Assembly (NCBI RefSeq): GCF_000495435.3
Contig: NZ_AXUN02000183.1
Coordinates: 1-64,000, forward strand
DNA: 64,000 bases
DNA from: Youngiibacter fragilis 232.1
GTDB lineage: Bacteria > Bacillota > Clostridia > Clostridiales > Clostridiaceae
Direction of reading: 5' to 3'
The position numbers were made by a program, and so were the translations under genes. How positions within the stretch are numbered: the stretch's first letter is position 1; every line of letters starts with the position of its first letter. A model generated the notes under the pieces. The model worked only from the letters and a program-made list of their open reading frames with translations. It was not told the origin of the DNA and did no database searches. This document shows positions 26,087 through 35,339 of the stretch, one piece after another.

Positions 26087-26674
26087 CTACCTCATTAGCA
26101 ATTTCAAGGATTCCTTAATGGAATCTTCGAGTGTCAGCCCGCTCCCTGCTGACTTCAGAGCACCTTTTGCTTCCCTGTCAGAATAGCCGAGTGCGATAAG
26201 CGCAGCAAGAGCTTCATTTTCAGTGTTCTCCGCTGAGGTGTCCTCAGTCGGTTCATCTCCATCTATTCCATCTGAATGCAGCTTTCCCTTAAGCTCAAGT
26301 ATTATCCTCTGGGCTATCTTCTTTCCTATTCCAGGAGCTTTCATCAGAAGGCTTTCATTGCCGTTTATAATCGCAAGCTTCAGCCTGTCAGGCATGCTTG
26401 CTGACAGAAGTGACAGAGCCGCCTTGGGACCGACTCCGTTGATCGTTATAAGCACCTGGAAGAGGTCTAGCTCATCCCTTGTTGAGAATCCATACAAGCC
26501 AAGGAAATCCTCCCTTACTATCTGGATGGTATAAAGGATGACCTCTTTTTTCTTCTCTGGCATCATAGCCATCGTATTGCCTGACGTATAGACCTTGTAG
26601 CCTATTCCACCAGCTTCAACGACAACACAGTCTTTGAAAATACCCATATAGGTCCCTCTTATATAGTCATACAA
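26087..26674 (-). CDS. ruvA: Holliday junction DNA-binding protein RuvA, TTG start
   Basis: 195 aa. Domain I OB fold (YDYIRGTY, GGIGYKVYTS), two HhH motifs (ITINGVGPKAALSLLS, LMKAPGIGKKIAQRIILELKGKL) and the C-terminal RuvB-binding helices (AALIALGYSDREAKGAL). The natural start is TTG at 26674, 8 nt behind AGGAGG, giving fMet-YDYIRG; the GTG three codons upstream overlaps the ribosome binding site. First gene of ruvAB-queA-tgt-yajC-secDF. Confidence 0.96.
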   Translation of the reverse strand: MYDYIRGTYMGIFKDCVVVEAGGIGYKVYTSGNTMAMMPEKKKEVILYTIQIVREDFLGLYGFSTRDELDLFQVLITINGVGPKAALSLLSASMPDRLKLAIINGNESLLMKAPGIGKKIAQRIILELKGKLHSDGIDGDEPTEDTSAENTENEALAALIALGYSDREAKGALKSAGSGLTLEDSIKESLKLLMR

Positions 26675-26752
26675 AACGGTCACCTCCTGATTCCCTATCC
26701 ACTATAATAACATGAAGTCTCTTTCCTAACCATATTCAGAGGCATAAAAAGA

Positions 26753-26780
26753 CCGCAGCCTCCATTCAAGGAGCCTGCGG
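26753..26780 (-). terminator. Terminator of the small membrane protein gene
   Basis: Minus-strand CCGCAGGCTCC paired with GGAGGCTGCGG (one mismatch), loop of 6 nt, then TCTTTTT. It lies 10 nt behind the stop of the gene at 26791 and insulates the ruvA promoter region. Confidence 0.85.
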
Positions 26781-26790
26781 CATCAGAATA

Positions 26791-27114
26791 TCATTTTTCG
26801 TCCTCTTCAAAGTCCACATCCACAACATCATGCGTCTGCCTGAAGAAATCTTCATCCTGAACGCTCTTCACTGCATTGTCGATCTCCGGTCCCGTAGTGT
26901 CCTCAGAATATCCGGATGCAGGTTCCTTCCTGCTCTCCCAGTCAGTCCTGTAGGTTCCACCTGACCTGTTCATTGTCGGCCTTAGGATCCTTGAAACTAC
27001 ATACCAGATCAGTATGAATATCGCTATGTACGGAAGTGCTGTGATTGCTATTGAAATTATGAAGAACAGAATCAGCCCGCCTATTATCATTCCAAAGATA
27101 TTTCCAGTTTTCAT
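26791..27114 (-). CDS. Small membrane protein of unknown function
   Basis: 107 aa. Two adjoining hydrophobic segments cover residues 5-43 (FGMIIGGLILFFIISIAITAL and PYIAIFILIWYVV), followed by a hydrophilic, acidic tail (last ten residues VVDVDFEEDEK). It resembles small stress- or envelope-type membrane proteins, but I recognise no family. It stands alone between psuG and ruvA with its own terminator. Confidence 0.7.
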   Translation of the reverse strand: MKTGNIFGMIIGGLILFFIISIAITALPYIAIFILIWYVVSRILRPTMNRSGGTYRTDWESRKEPASGYSEDTTGPEIDNAVKSVQDEDFFRQTHDVVDVDFEEDEK

Positions 27115-27228
27115 TCAAAATCCCCCTTGGAGCCATATGCTTCCTGAGGCATTACTCCTTTTGCTTTCTCAAGTAACGATCATCGATTGACCATTGATTA
27201 ATGATAACAGCAAAGGATTAAACAATGA

Positions 27229-28155
27229 TTAAATTTTGGAAAGGCCAACTGCTATCCATGAAGCTACCTTGGCATTGTTAAGAACAAGCCTTATATTCGA
27301 TTCAAGGGATTCCCCGCCTGTGAGCTCCATGACCTTTTCAAGTATGAAAGGTGTGACCTTCTTTCCCTTGATGCCTTCCGCCTTGGCATCTGCAAGGGCC
27401 TGTGAGATCGCCCTGTCAATGACAGCCTTGTCCATTGCATACTCAGCCGGAATCGGATTTGCGATTATCGCTCCGCCGTCAAGTCCCATGCTCCACTTCG
27501 CATTCAGCGACTCAGCTATCTCATCTGCTGTGTCGAGCCTGTAGTCGACCTTGAAGCCGCTTTCCCTCGTATAGAATGCAGGCATTTCCTCGGTACCGTA
27601 GCCTATTACCGGTACTCCCTTGGTCTCCAGGTATTCGAGAGTAAGGCCGATATCGAGTATTGATTTCGCACCTGCGCATACTACAGCAACATTGGTCCTT
27701 GCAAATTCATCAAGGTCAGCTGATATGTCCATAGAGGTTTCTGCACCCCTGTGTACACCGCCTATCCCTCCTGTAGCAAACACCTTGATGCCAGCCATCT
27801 CTGCCATAATCATGGTTGCTGCCACAGTAGTGCCTCCATCCTTCTTTCCCGATACGACGAACGGCAGATCCCTTCTCGAGCACTTTACAACATCCTTGGC
27901 AGATCCTATGTAGTCCAGCTCCTCACGGCTTAGTCCTATCTTGAGCCTTCCCTTTATTATCGCCATGGTTGCCGGCACCGCTCCGTTCTTCCTTATCTCA
28001 TCCTCAACAGTAAGAGCTGTTTCAACATTCTGCGGGAACGGCATTCCGTGGGTTATTATTGTCGATTCAAGTGCAACTACAGGCAATCCCTTATCCAGTG
28101 CGTCCTTTACCTCCGGTGCAATGTCAATGTACTTTTCAAATTCTGATGATCTCAT
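27229..28155 (-). CDS. psuG: Pseudouridine-5'-phosphate glycosidase
   Basis: 308 aa PsuG. It splits pseudouridine 5'-phosphate into uracil and ribose 5-phosphate. Family stretches: ALESTIITHGMPFPQNVETA near residue 30, DLPFVVSGKKDGGTTVAATM, FATGGIGGVHRGAE and VVCAGAKSILDIGLTLEYLET. GGAGGG precedes the start. The start overlaps the 3' end of psuK by 20 bp: kinase and glycosidase form a two-step pseudouridine breakdown unit for RNA-derived nucleosides. Confidence 0.97.
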   Translation of the reverse strand: MRSSEFEKYIDIAPEVKDALDKGLPVVALESTIITHGMPFPQNVETALTVEDEIRKNGAVPATMAIIKGRLKIGLSREELDYIGSAKDVVKCSRRDLPFVVSGKKDGGTTVAATMIMAEMAGIKVFATGGIGGVHRGAETSMDISADLDEFARTNVAVVCAGAKSILDIGLTLEYLETKGVPVIGYGTEEMPAFYTRESGFKVDYRLDTADEIAESLNAKWSMGLDGGAIIANPIPAEYAMDKAVIDRAISQALADAKAEGIKGKKVTPFILEKVMELTGGESLESNIRLVLNNAKVASWIAVGLSKI

Positions 28156-29239
28156 AATTTCCCTCCATTATTTTATTTATAGATTCAACATTTGTGTTTT
28201 TGTTGATCGTGTCGCCAGAAGCAAGATTCATGAGTGAAGCGCCAGTTCCAAATAAAGCCGCTGCCCTAATGTCGAGGGCTTCGGTCTCAGCATATGCAGC
28301 CCCTGCAAGGAATGCATCACCTGCTCCGGTGGCGCTCCTTACATCTACCTTCAGTGCCCTTAAGATTCCCCTGTCGGTCCCATCACTGAAGAATGTGCCG
28401 TCGGGTCCGAGCGATATGAACACCTTCGAGACTCCAAGTCCATGGAAGTGCTCTGCGTTCCTTAACAGGCCTGAATGGTCCTTGGCAGGTATCCCTGTAA
28501 GGGCTTCAGCTTCCAGCCTGTTCGGCTTTATGCAGTCGAATCTTCCAATCAGGTCCTTTATCCTCAGCGCCTTTGCCATTGAAACAGTGTCAAGGTATTT
28601 CATGTTGTTCTGAGCCATGCCCAGTGCAGTCTCGATTACCTCATAGCTGAGGTTGGCATCAAATACAGACACCTTGCTTCTTTCAATAAGCGATTTCTTT
28701 TCCTGGAGATATGATGAGTCGAACTTCCCATAGATCTCCATTGACGAAACAGCCACATACATGTCCATGTTTTCATCAAGTACAGACAGGTAGGTCCCTG
28801 TTGCTTCACCTGCCAGTTTCCTCACGTGCGACACATCAACCCCGGATGCTCTCGTGTCCTCCAGCAGCCGCCTTCCATTTTCATCATCTCCGACCACCGA
28901 AATCAACTTCACGGACAATCCCATCAAAGCCATGTTTTCTGCAATGTTCCTTCCGACACCCCCGGGCGAGAAGGTCACACTGCCGGGATTCGAGTCCCTT
29001 CCTGACAGCCTGCCGAAGGGCGCGCCGGAGATGTCCATGTTGCATCCACCGATTACAGACACGTAGATCTCATCATCAAGCACATATCCCTTTCCCTTCA
29101 CAGCACCCTTCTTCATAAGGTTGGCAATATGGACAGCTACCGATGACCTTGTGATCCCAAGGATCTCTGCGATATCTTTCTGGGATATCATGGGATCCTT
29201 CCTTATTATGTTGAGGATTTCCTTTTCACGGTCAGTCAC
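28136..29239 (-). CDS. psuK: Pseudouridine kinase with N-terminal winged-helix domain
   Basis: About 367 aa. Residues 1-55 form a MarR/Lrp-like winged helix (MISQKDIAEILGITRSSVAVHIANL), and the rest is a PfkB-family kinase with GGVGRNIAENMALMG near residue 92 and the ATP/catalytic motif SATGAGDAFLAGA near the end. It phosphorylates pseudouridine for PsuG. The fused DNA-binding domain suggests the kinase may regulate its own operon; such fusions are known in Firmicutes PsuK-like kinases. GTG at 29239 is favoured over an overlapping GTG three codons earlier because GAGGGG is then well placed. Confidence 0.9.
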   Translation of the reverse strand: MTDREKEILNIIRKDPMISQKDIAEILGITRSSVAVHIANLMKKGAVKGKGYVLDDEIYVSVIGGCNMDISGAPFGRLSGRDSNPGSVTFSPGGVGRNIAENMALMGLSVKLISVVGDDENGRRLLEDTRASGVDVSHVRKLAGEATGTYLSVLDENMDMYVAVSSMEIYGKFDSSYLQEKKSLIERSKVSVFDANLSYEVIETALGMAQNNMKYLDTVSMAKALRIKDLIGRFDCIKPNRLEAEALTGIPAKDHSGLLRNAEHFHGLGVSKVFISLGPDGTFFSDGTDRGILRALKVDVRSATGAGDAFLAGAAYAETEALDIRAAALFGTGASLMNLASGDTINKNTNVESINKIMEGNYEIIRI

Positions 29240-29292
29240 TGCGTTCACCCCTCATAAGCTTATGTTTGCTTTCTAAATATTTGCTTATCCTT

Positions 29293-29321
29293 ATTCTATG
29301 CCTGAAACTTCAAAAAATCAA
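29293..29321 (-). promoter_or_regulatory. psuK-psuG promoter
   Basis: Minus-strand -35 TTGATT (29321-29316), 17-nt spacer, -10 TAGAAT (29298-29293). It starts right behind the terminator of the upstream gene, giving a leader of about 45 nt. Confidence 0.6.
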
Positions 29322-29328
29322 CAAAAAA

Positions 29329-29362
29329 ATGAAGCCTGCCGAAAAAAATCCGACTGCTTCAT
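29329..29362 (-). terminator. Terminator of the zinc-ribbon protein gene
   Basis: ATGAAGC/GCTTCAT arms (29329-29335 and 29356-29362) with a 20-nt loop and seven T residues on the minus strand directly behind, 3 nt after the stop codon of the gene at 29366. Confidence 0.6.
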
Positions 29363-29365
29363 CTA

Positions 29366-30130
29366 TCATCTGTTTATGTCTGTTATCAGCTTGGTGTATT
29401 CAACTCTCAGTTCTTCAAGCTTCTTCCGCTCTTCACTTGTTACCGCACCCTCAAAATATTCCATTATCTCTTTTTCAGTTTCAAGAAGCTTTTCCATAAG
29501 CTCGTACTTACCATCAAAGGTCTTTGGCGGATTCGCAAGTTCACCCACCAGCACTTCAAGAGTCCTGCTGTTTTCCTGCATGGACTTTACGGAAGAAACA
29601 TCCAGCACCCTGTCTACCAGTCCGTCAACTGCCGTTCCAAGACCCAATCCCTTGAAGAAGCTATTCAGATTGAGCTTGCCGATGGAGGCTATGCTCTCAT
29701 CAATGAGGGCTCCCTGTTCTTCAAATCCAGAAACCACGGTAATATATTTTTCCCTGTAGTTATCAAGCTTGGCAAGCTCTTCAGCTTCTTTCCTCTGGTT
29801 GGCAAGCATGACTGCTTCTTCAGTACGCTTCTGGTTCGTCGCAACTGCGAGGTCAACGCTGTAGAAAGCAAGAATCGCTGCTGCCGAAAGAAATACGATA
29901 AGAACTATCCTCAGGAGCACTCCTCGCTGCCTGCCGCTTCTCTTTTCCACGGAGGCATCCCTGTCATATATGTAATCCTCAGTACGAGGATTCGTTATCA
30001 TGTCTTCCGCTTCATCATAGCCGCCAAGTTTCACCTTGTCATACCCCTCCATTCCAGCGAAGGGTTTGCCGCACTGGCTGCAGAATCTGCTTCCGACCGG
30101 GTTTTCATATCTGCAATTCCTGCATTCCAA
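29366..30130 (-). CDS. Zinc-ribbon membrane protein of unknown function
   Basis: 254 aa. An N-terminal zinc ribbon with CRNC...CSQCGK at residues 3-21, an acidic linker, one membrane segment near residues 72-92 (VLLRIVLIVFLSAAAILAFYS), then an extended, charged helical region predicted as coiled coil that would lie outside the cell. This architecture is common among clostridial proteins of unknown role. A palindromic stretch, TGATAA...TTATCA, lies just upstream of the start. No partner is suggested by the neighbours. Confidence 0.75.
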   Translation of the reverse strand: MECRNCRYENPVGSRFCSQCGKPFAGMEGYDKVKLGGYDEAEDMITNPRTEDYIYDRDASVEKRSGRQRGVLLRIVLIVFLSAAAILAFYSVDLAVATNQKRTEEAVMLANQRKEAEELAKLDNYREKYITVVSGFEEQGALIDESIASIGKLNLNSFFKGLGLGTAVDGLVDRVLDVSSVKSMQENSRTLEVLVGELANPPKTFDGKYELMEKLLETEKEIMEYFEGAVTSEERKKLEELRVEYTKLITDINR

Positions 30131-30218
30131 TCCTTATCACCTGCCCACGTAAAATGATAATACCCATTATTTATCAGGGCCTTTTGAGAAACTTAAAAAT
30201 GCTTTAATTTTCAAAGTA

Positions 30219-30262
30219 AATCGGTACGGGAAACAGCTTTTTGATATGCTCCCGTACCGATT
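30219..30262 (-). terminator. ZIP transporter terminator
   Basis: Perfect 12-bp arms AATCGGTACGGG and complement around a 20-nt loop, 13 nt behind the stop of the ZIP gene; the T-tract on the minus strand is weak (TTTACTTT). Confidence 0.65.
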
Positions 30263-30275
30263 ATTTTCATATATC

Positions 30276-31088
30276 CTATCCAAGTGCGACATCCAGTATC
30301 ATCATGATTGTAAACCCGATCAGGGCTCCCATGGTAGCCACATCGGAATTCCCGTTTGACTGTGCTTCAGGGATCAGCTCTTCGATCACCACATATATCA
30401 TCGCACCAGCAGCGAAGCATAAGGCATATGGCAGTATCGGTCTCATTATCGAAACAAGGTATGCCCCGAGTACTCCCGCTATCGGTTCTACTACACCCGA
30501 AGCCTGTCCCAGGAGGAAAGCCTTGAACCTTGACATCCCTTCACGTCTGAGTGGTATGGATACCGCCGCTCCTTCAGGGAAGTTCTGAAGACCTATGCCT
30601 ATGGCAAGGGCAACAGCTCCTGCCATCGATGCTGTGGATATGCCGTGGTATACCGCTCCGAATGCCACACCTACGGCGAGGCCTTCAGGTATGTTATGGA
30701 GCGTTATTGCGAGTACCAGAAGTACACTTCTCTGCCATGATGTCTTTATTCCCTCTGCCTTGTTGGCAGCAAGCCCCAAATGAAGGTGTGGAAGCAGCCT
30801 GTCGACAATATAGAGGAAAATGCCGCCGCCCATGAAGCCTATGGCTGCAGGGACCCATGCCACGTATCCCATCTCTTCTGCAAGTGTTATACCCGGGTTC
30901 AGCAGCGACCAGAAGCTTGCAGCTATCATGATCCCAGCTGCAAAGCCAAGCATCGCATCGAATACCTTCTTGTTGATGGTCTTGAAGAAGAATACAAGCG
31001 ACGCTCCAAGTGCAGTTACGAACCAGGTGAACATTGTGGCCAAGAGCGCCTGTGTGATCGGTGACATACCTTTAAGAAAATCAAACAT
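30276..31088 (-). CDS. ZIP-family divalent metal transporter
   Basis: 270 aa with eight predicted membrane segments, the gufA/ZupT-like branch. The metal-site helix IV reads [19 protein letters not shown] near residue 135 and helix V reads [18 protein letters not shown], with the expected His/Asn/Pro-Glu residues. Zinc is the likely cargo, iron or manganese are possible. GGGAGGTG precedes the start. It lies 32 bp behind yebC and may be read from the yebC promoter. Confidence 0.93.
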   Translation of the reverse strand: MFDFLKGMSPITQALLATMFTWFVTALGASLVFFFKTINKKVFDAMLGFAAGIMIAASFWSLLNPGITLAEEMGYVAWVPAAIGFMGGGIFLYIVDRLLPHLHLGLAANKAEGIKTSWQRSVLLVLAITLHNIPEGLAVGVAFGAVYHGISTASMAGAVALAIGIGLQNFPEGAAVSIPLRREGMSRFKAFLLGQASGVVEPIAGVLGAYLVSIMRPILPYALCFAAGAMIYVVIEELIPEAQSNGNSDVATMGALIGFTIMMILDVALG

Positions 31089-31120
31089 TAGTGCACCTCC
31101 CTCAATTCGAGCTGGAAGTC

Positions 31121-31858
31121 CTAATCCTCAAATCCCTCAGCAAATTCGGCATTATGCCACACCGAATCCACATCGTCATCTTCGTCAAGCTTGTCGAGGA
31201 GCTTCTGGAACTTTTCAGAGGCGTCCATGTCAAGGGCAGTATAGACATTGGGGATCATGGTTATTTCAGCCTCAAGGAATTCTATTCCCTGCGCCTCGAG
31301 TGCCGATTTAACTGATTCAAATTCCTCAGGTGCTGTGATTACTTCGTATACCTCGTCCTCTGCACTGAAATCCTCTGCTCCTGCCTCAAGTGCAAGCATC
31401 ATCAGCTCTTCCTCATCCAGTTCATCAGTCTTTTCAATGACCATCTGACCTTTCTTGTTGAACATGAATGTCACTGAACCTGATGTGCCGAGATTTCCTC
31501 CGAACTTATCGAAGGTGTGCCTTACATTTCCTGCTGTCCTGTTCTTGTTGTCGGTGTATGACTGTACGATTACAGCAACACCGTTTGGTCCATACCCCTC
31601 GTATGTTATGTCTTCATAGTTGACGCTCTCAAGCTCGCCGGCGCCTTTCTTGATTGCCCTGGTTATATTGTCCATGGGCATGTTGGCTGCCTTCGCCTTC
31701 GCGATTACGTCCCTGAGCTTTGCATTGGTATCCGGACTGCTGCCGTCCTTTGCCGCCATGATGAGCTCCTTGCCGATCTTTGTGAATATCTTGCCCCTCT
31801 TGGCGTCCATCTTTCCCTTTTTAGCCTGTATGTTGTGCCATTTTGAATGTCCTGACAA
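31121..31858 (-). CDS. YebC/PmpR-family protein, TTG start
   Basis: 245 aa TACO1/YebC family. Recent work links this family to relief of ribosome stalling at proline stretches, older work to transcription control. N-terminus [37 protein letters not shown] and acidic C-terminus are typical. The start must be TTG at 31858: no ATG or GTG is in place, GGAGGAG lies at the right distance and the family N-terminus MSGHSKW begins there. Confidence 0.96.
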   Translation of the reverse strand: MSGHSKWHNIQAKKGKMDAKRGKIFTKIGKELIMAAKDGSSPDTNAKLRDVIAKAKAANMPMDNITRAIKKGAGELESVNYEDITYEGYGPNGVAVIVQSYTDNKNRTAGNVRHTFDKFGGNLGTSGSVTFMFNKKGQMVIEKTDELDEEELMMLALEAGAEDFSAEDEVYEVITAPEEFESVKSALEAQGIEFLEAEITMIPNVYTALDMDASEKFQKLLDKLDEDDDVDSVWHNAEFAEGFED

Positions 31859-31888
31859 ATCTATCTCCTCCGTTTCTTACGACTCTGA

Positions 31889-31918
31889 ATTATACCACAA
31901 GGACCACGGTCTATACAA
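31889..31918 (-). promoter_or_regulatory. yebC promoter
   Basis: Minus-strand -35 TTGTAT (31918-31913), 18-nt spacer, extended -10 TGG-TATAAT (31894-31889). The -35 lies in the last codons of yigZ. A small palindrome GACCGTGGTC lies in the spacer. Confidence 0.6.
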
Positions 31919-32561
31919 TATCCGTAAAAAGCCTGTCGTTTTCCTTGTAGTAAAGGGACCTGTCCCCTGTTATGAACCCAAGTCTCCCAGATGCGGCTTC
32001 CGTAAGCTGAGCTATCAGCCATGCCGTCCTGCCCTCTTCAATATATAACGTGATTTCAACATCCTCCGCATATGAGGTATCCTCTATGTGGATCCCATTT
32101 TCTCTCAGGAGATGCTGGAACTTTCCAAGCAGGTCATATGCTATACTCAGCTTCAGTTCATTTCCGTATACCCTTTCGATGGTTCCGCATGCCCCTATTG
32201 CGTCGGATGCCCCTCTTATGTACGCCCTTGTAAGCCCGCTGGCACCGAGCAGCACACCACCGAAATATCTCGTCACAACAATCACTGAATTCTTCAATCC
32301 GCTTTTCCTTATGACATCAAGCACCGGCATTCCGCCGGTTCCCTGCGGTTCACCATCATCGCTGTATCTCTGTATGTTCTCATTTTCACCCAATGTATAT
32401 GCATATACATGGTGCCTGGCCTCCTTGTAGGTGCTCTTCACCTTGTCAATGAACGCCCTTGCCTCCTCCTCGGTTTCCACCCTCCTGCCAGACCCGATGA
32501 ACACTGATTTCTTTTCAGTGAACTCAGATGACCCTTCATTCCTTATCGTCCTGTAGCCCAT
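31911..32561 (-). CDS. YigZ/IMPACT-family protein
   Basis: 216 aa. The UPF0029 N-terminal domain shows KKSVFIGSGRRVETEEEA, ARHHVYAYTLG, the YSDDGEPQGTGGMP signature near residue 70 and VTRYFGGVLLGASGL; a small DUF1949 domain follows from about residue 140. Eukaryotic IMPACT binds translation factors, but the bacterial role is unclear. Its start overlaps the stop of the nucleotidyltransferase gene by one base (TAATG). Confidence 0.95.
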   Translation of the reverse strand: MGYRTIRNEGSSEFTEKKSVFIGSGRRVETEEEARAFIDKVKSTYKEARHHVYAYTLGENENIQRYSDDGEPQGTGGMPVLDVIRKSGLKNSVIVVTRYFGGVLLGASGLTRAYIRGASDAIGACGTIERVYGNELKLSIAYDLLGKFQHLLRENGIHIEDTSYAEDVEITLYIEEGRTAWLIAQLTEAASGRLGFITGDRSLYYKENDRLFTDIV

Positions 32562-33454
32562 TATATCTGGTACACATTCTCCCTTATCAGTTCTCTTCTT
32601 TCGAAGGTCTTAACCGCCCTCAGCTCCATCTTGAGGATGTTCTTGGAATGGAGCAGTGAGAGTATACCTTCCATTTCTATAGAGAAATCCGAGAAGAAGG
32701 GGTCCCTTGATATTTCTCTGGCACTTTTGAATCCTGGATTTTCCCTCAGATAAGCAAGGAGTATTTCTGATGCCTGCTGAATTTCCATGTCGATCGTGGT
32801 CTTCAGATACCTGTTTACTTCTGTGACCCTTACTTCAAGGTCCCCTTCTCCTACAAGCATCCGGAACTGTCTGTCAAATTCCCTGTCCAGGTTCGCTGCC
32901 ATTGACAATGTGTCCTTTGAGATCATGTAGCCTCTCGAGTTCACATATACCGAAGCATATAGCTCCATCGAATCTATAAGCGTCCTGAATGCCCCGAAAA
33001 GGTTACCTCCGACAAGAAACTTCTCGGTTGAATCTATTGTCTTGATGAGTCTCCCAAGATATGAGAGTGTCCATTTCCTTCTGTCCATGTCAGGATAGAA
33101 CCTCTCGTCATTGTATTTTGCCCGTATTTCTTCATCCCTTGCAAAGACTATCTTCGAGGATGAGAATATCCTGTGCAGGTAACTGCCCTTCACCCGAAAT
33201 CCCTTGAGGTTCAGGAATTCTTCCTTGGAAATGACCTTCAGGTGCACAGGTACTCCGAACTCTGTAGAGTAGACATTCCTTACCCCGCTCTCGGCTTCCT
33301 TCATTATAACAAAAAAATCAATATCGGAATTCTCCCATAGGTCTCCTGTCACCATGCTGCCGAAAACAAAGGCTCCCAGCACCTCAGTGTTGGCTTCGAG
33401 AGCCTGTGCCACATTCTGGTATGCCTTCTGATATTCTAAAATCAGATTTTTCAT
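32561..33454 (-). CDS. Nucleotidyltransferase-domain protein (MNT/ANT-like)
   Basis: 297 aa. Residues 20-55 carry the polymerase-beta type nucleotidyltransferase motif: [19 protein letters not shown] has the GS and the DxD metal pair. The remaining 220 residues are helical and resemble the C-terminal parts of aminoglycoside adenylyltransferase-like or DUF4037-type proteins. Substrate unknown; no antitoxin-like small partner is beside it, so I do not call it a toxin-antitoxin part. GGAGG precedes the start, which overlaps the hflX end by 4 bp. Confidence 0.8.
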   Translation of the reverse strand: MKNLILEYQKAYQNVAQALEANTEVLGAFVFGSMVTGDLWENSDIDFFVIMKEAESGVRNVYSTEFGVPVHLKVISKEEFLNLKGFRVKGSYLHRIFSSSKIVFARDEEIRAKYNDERFYPDMDRRKWTLSYLGRLIKTIDSTEKFLVGGNLFGAFRTLIDSMELYASVYVNSRGYMISKDTLSMAANLDREFDRQFRMLVGEGDLEVRVTEVNRYLKTTIDMEIQQASEILLAYLRENPGFKSAREISRDPFFSDFSIEMEGILSLLHSKNILKMELRAVKTFERRELIRENVYQI

Positions 33455-35241
33455 TTCTTTCCTCCAACAAGGAACTTTTCATACATATACAGGTCCCTGT
33501 CAGGAACCTCGGCCTTCACATATGTTCCTTCTTCCCTGTATTCCTCAGCAATCACAATTCCTCTTGCCCTGATTGAAGAAAGCAGCTTCTGCTCGCTGTA
33601 TGGAACGAGTACCTCTATTGAGCTATGGGTCTTCGGAAGGGCTTCCATGATCATGTCCAGCAGCGGTTCAAGGTTCTTTCCGTTCTTTGCTGATATTTCT
33701 ATGATCTTGTGCTTTCCTTCGTAGAGCTCCCTTATGTCTTCAACCACATAGCTCAGACCCTTGTCCACCTTGTTCAGGGCAATGATCGTATCCTTATCCC
33801 CGCAGCCGATCTCCTCAAGTACGCTGTCTACCGTGATAGCCTGTTTATATGCATCATCGGATGATGCATCGATGACATGCACGAGAAGGTCAGAAAAGAC
33901 AACCTCTTCAAGGGTTGACTTGAAGGCTTCTATGATGTCATGAGGTAGCTTCCTTACGAAGCCGACTGTGTCCGTCAGCGTTACTATACGTTTGTCCTTC
34001 AGGGCTATTGCCCTGGTTGTCGTGTCAAGTGTCGCGAAAAGCATGTCCGCTTCAAATACCTTTTCCTTGACTACGGAATCCTTCGACGATATTTCATAGA
34101 GCGCATTCCTCAGCGTGCTCTTACCGGCATTCGTGTATCCGACCAGTGAGACCTTCTGGATCTCGTTTGTCTCCCTGTTCTCCCTCTGTATCTCCCTGAC
34201 ACCTGTGATCTTCGACAGTTCCCTTGTAAGGTCAGTGACCTTCTCCCTGATCCTTCTCCTGTCTATCTCAAGCTTTGTCTCACCAGGACCCTTAGTCCCT
34301 ATTCCGCCGCCTGTCCTCGACATTACCGTACCAAGGCCAATAAGCCTGTTCATCCTGTACTTTAGCTGCGCAAGCTCGACTTGGAGCTTCGCTTCCCTTG
34401 ACCTTGCACGCCTTGCGAATATCTCGAGGATAAGTGTCGTCCTGTCGATAACCTTTACTCCCAGCTGTTCCTCCAGGTTCCTTATCTGTGTGCCTGTAAG
34501 CTCATCATCAAATATTACAACATTGCTTCTTGTCAGCTGAAGCCTCTCCCCTATTTCCCTTACCTTTCCGCTGCCGACATAGAAGGCATTGTCCGGCCTC
34601 TCCCTGTTCTGTATCACCATATCAGCAACCGGGAGATTGCATGCCTTAGCAAGCTCTCTAAGTTCCTCCAGGCTGTCCTCGGTATCTATGCCCGCAAGGA
34701 CTGCCCTTTCTTCAGGCTCAGAAATGCTTTCACCCTGCTTCATGAGTGACTCATTGAATGTGATCCTGTCGAGGATGTCAAATGACAATGCTGACTGAAT
34801 ATCCATCGGCTGCGTAGCCTGTGCTGCAAGCCTTCCGTCATCTACAGTAAGGAATCCTATCACCATAGTCGGATATTCACCAAGCCCAATGGCAGCAATA
34901 CAGTCCAGCTTCATCTTCAACAGAGCTGAGACATCCAGAGCCGAAAGCCTCGGATTTCCATTAGGATGCGTATGGATTATCCTGGTGCCGGACAGCTTCC
35001 TTTCCTTGACATCAAGAAGAGGCAGAGATACGCTGCTTGAGTCTCCTATCGTGACTTCCTGAACCTTACCCCTCCTGTCGATCGCTACTGATATTTCTCT
35101 CTCAGTTTCCCCGGACAATCTTGATATGAGGTCCGTGATCTCCTGTGATGCTATCTGGTATTTTGGTGTCCTTATCTCGAATATAGTCTCCAGCTCATCC
35201 AGAATCCTTTTTCTGATCCCGTCAATATTTCCTGAAATCAC
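33451..35241 (-). CDS. hflX: Ribosome-associated GTPase HflX with JAMM-like N-terminal extension
   Basis: 596 aa, long for HflX (about 420 in many species). Residues about 200-350 are the HflX N-domain ([44 protein letters not shown]), followed by the G domain with G1 [11 protein letters not shown]3 [10 protein letters not shown] and G4 NKVD. The extra 190 N-terminal residues contain [14 protein letters not shown] at 90-103, a perfect H[ST]H-x7-S-x2-D pattern of JAMM/MPN metalloproteases and similar to RadC. HflX rescues stalled ribosomes; what the extension does is unknown. GTG start behind AAGGAGG. Divergent from hpt. Confidence 0.93.
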   Translation of the reverse strand: MISGNIDGIRKRILDELETIFEIRTPKYQIASQEITDLISRLSGETEREISVAIDRRGKVQEVTIGDSSSVSLPLLDVKERKLSGTRIIHTHPNGNPRLSALDVSALLKMKLDCIAAIGLGEYPTMVIGFLTVDDGRLAAQATQPMDIQSALSFDILDRITFNESLMKQGESISEPEERAVLAGIDTEDSLEELRELAKACNLPVADMVIQNRERPDNAFYVGSGKVREIGERLQLTRSNVVIFDDELTGTQIRNLEEQLGVKVIDRTTLILEIFARRARSREAKLQVELAQLKYRMNRLIGLGTVMSRTGGGIGTKGPGETKLEIDRRRIREKVTDLTRELSKITGVREIQRENRETNEIQKVSLVGYTNAGKSTLRNALYEISSKDSVVKEKVFEADMLFATLDTTTRAIALKDKRIVTLTDTVGFVRKLPHDIIEAFKSTLEEVVFSDLLVHVIDASSDDAYKQAITVDSVLEEIGCGDKDTIIALNKVDKGLSYVVEDIRELYEGKHKIIEISAKNGKNLEPLLDMIMEALPKTHSSIEVLVPYSEQKLLSSIRARGIVIAEEYREEGTYVKAEVPDRDLYMYEKFLVGGKK

Positions 35242-35268
35242 AAGATTTCCTCCTTCTTTTCCAAATTC

Positions 35269-35297
35269 TTGACATATTTCCTTTAATTATATAGTAT
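35269..35297 (+). promoter_or_regulatory. hpt promoter
   Basis: Perfect -35 TTGACA (35269-35274), 17-nt spacer, -10 TAGTAT (35292-35297). The 98-bp intergenic region also has to hold the hflX promoter, which I could not place with confidence. Confidence 0.6.
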
Positions 35298-35339
35298 TTA
35301 GTACAAGAATTACAGTGTGCGCAGAATGCGGAGGTTCAC

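Noticed and set aside
32561-33454. Nucleotidyltransferase as part of an MNT/HEPN toxin-antitoxin pair
   Set aside because: No HEPN partner gene is adjacent; neighbours are hflX and yigZ, both housekeeping genes.
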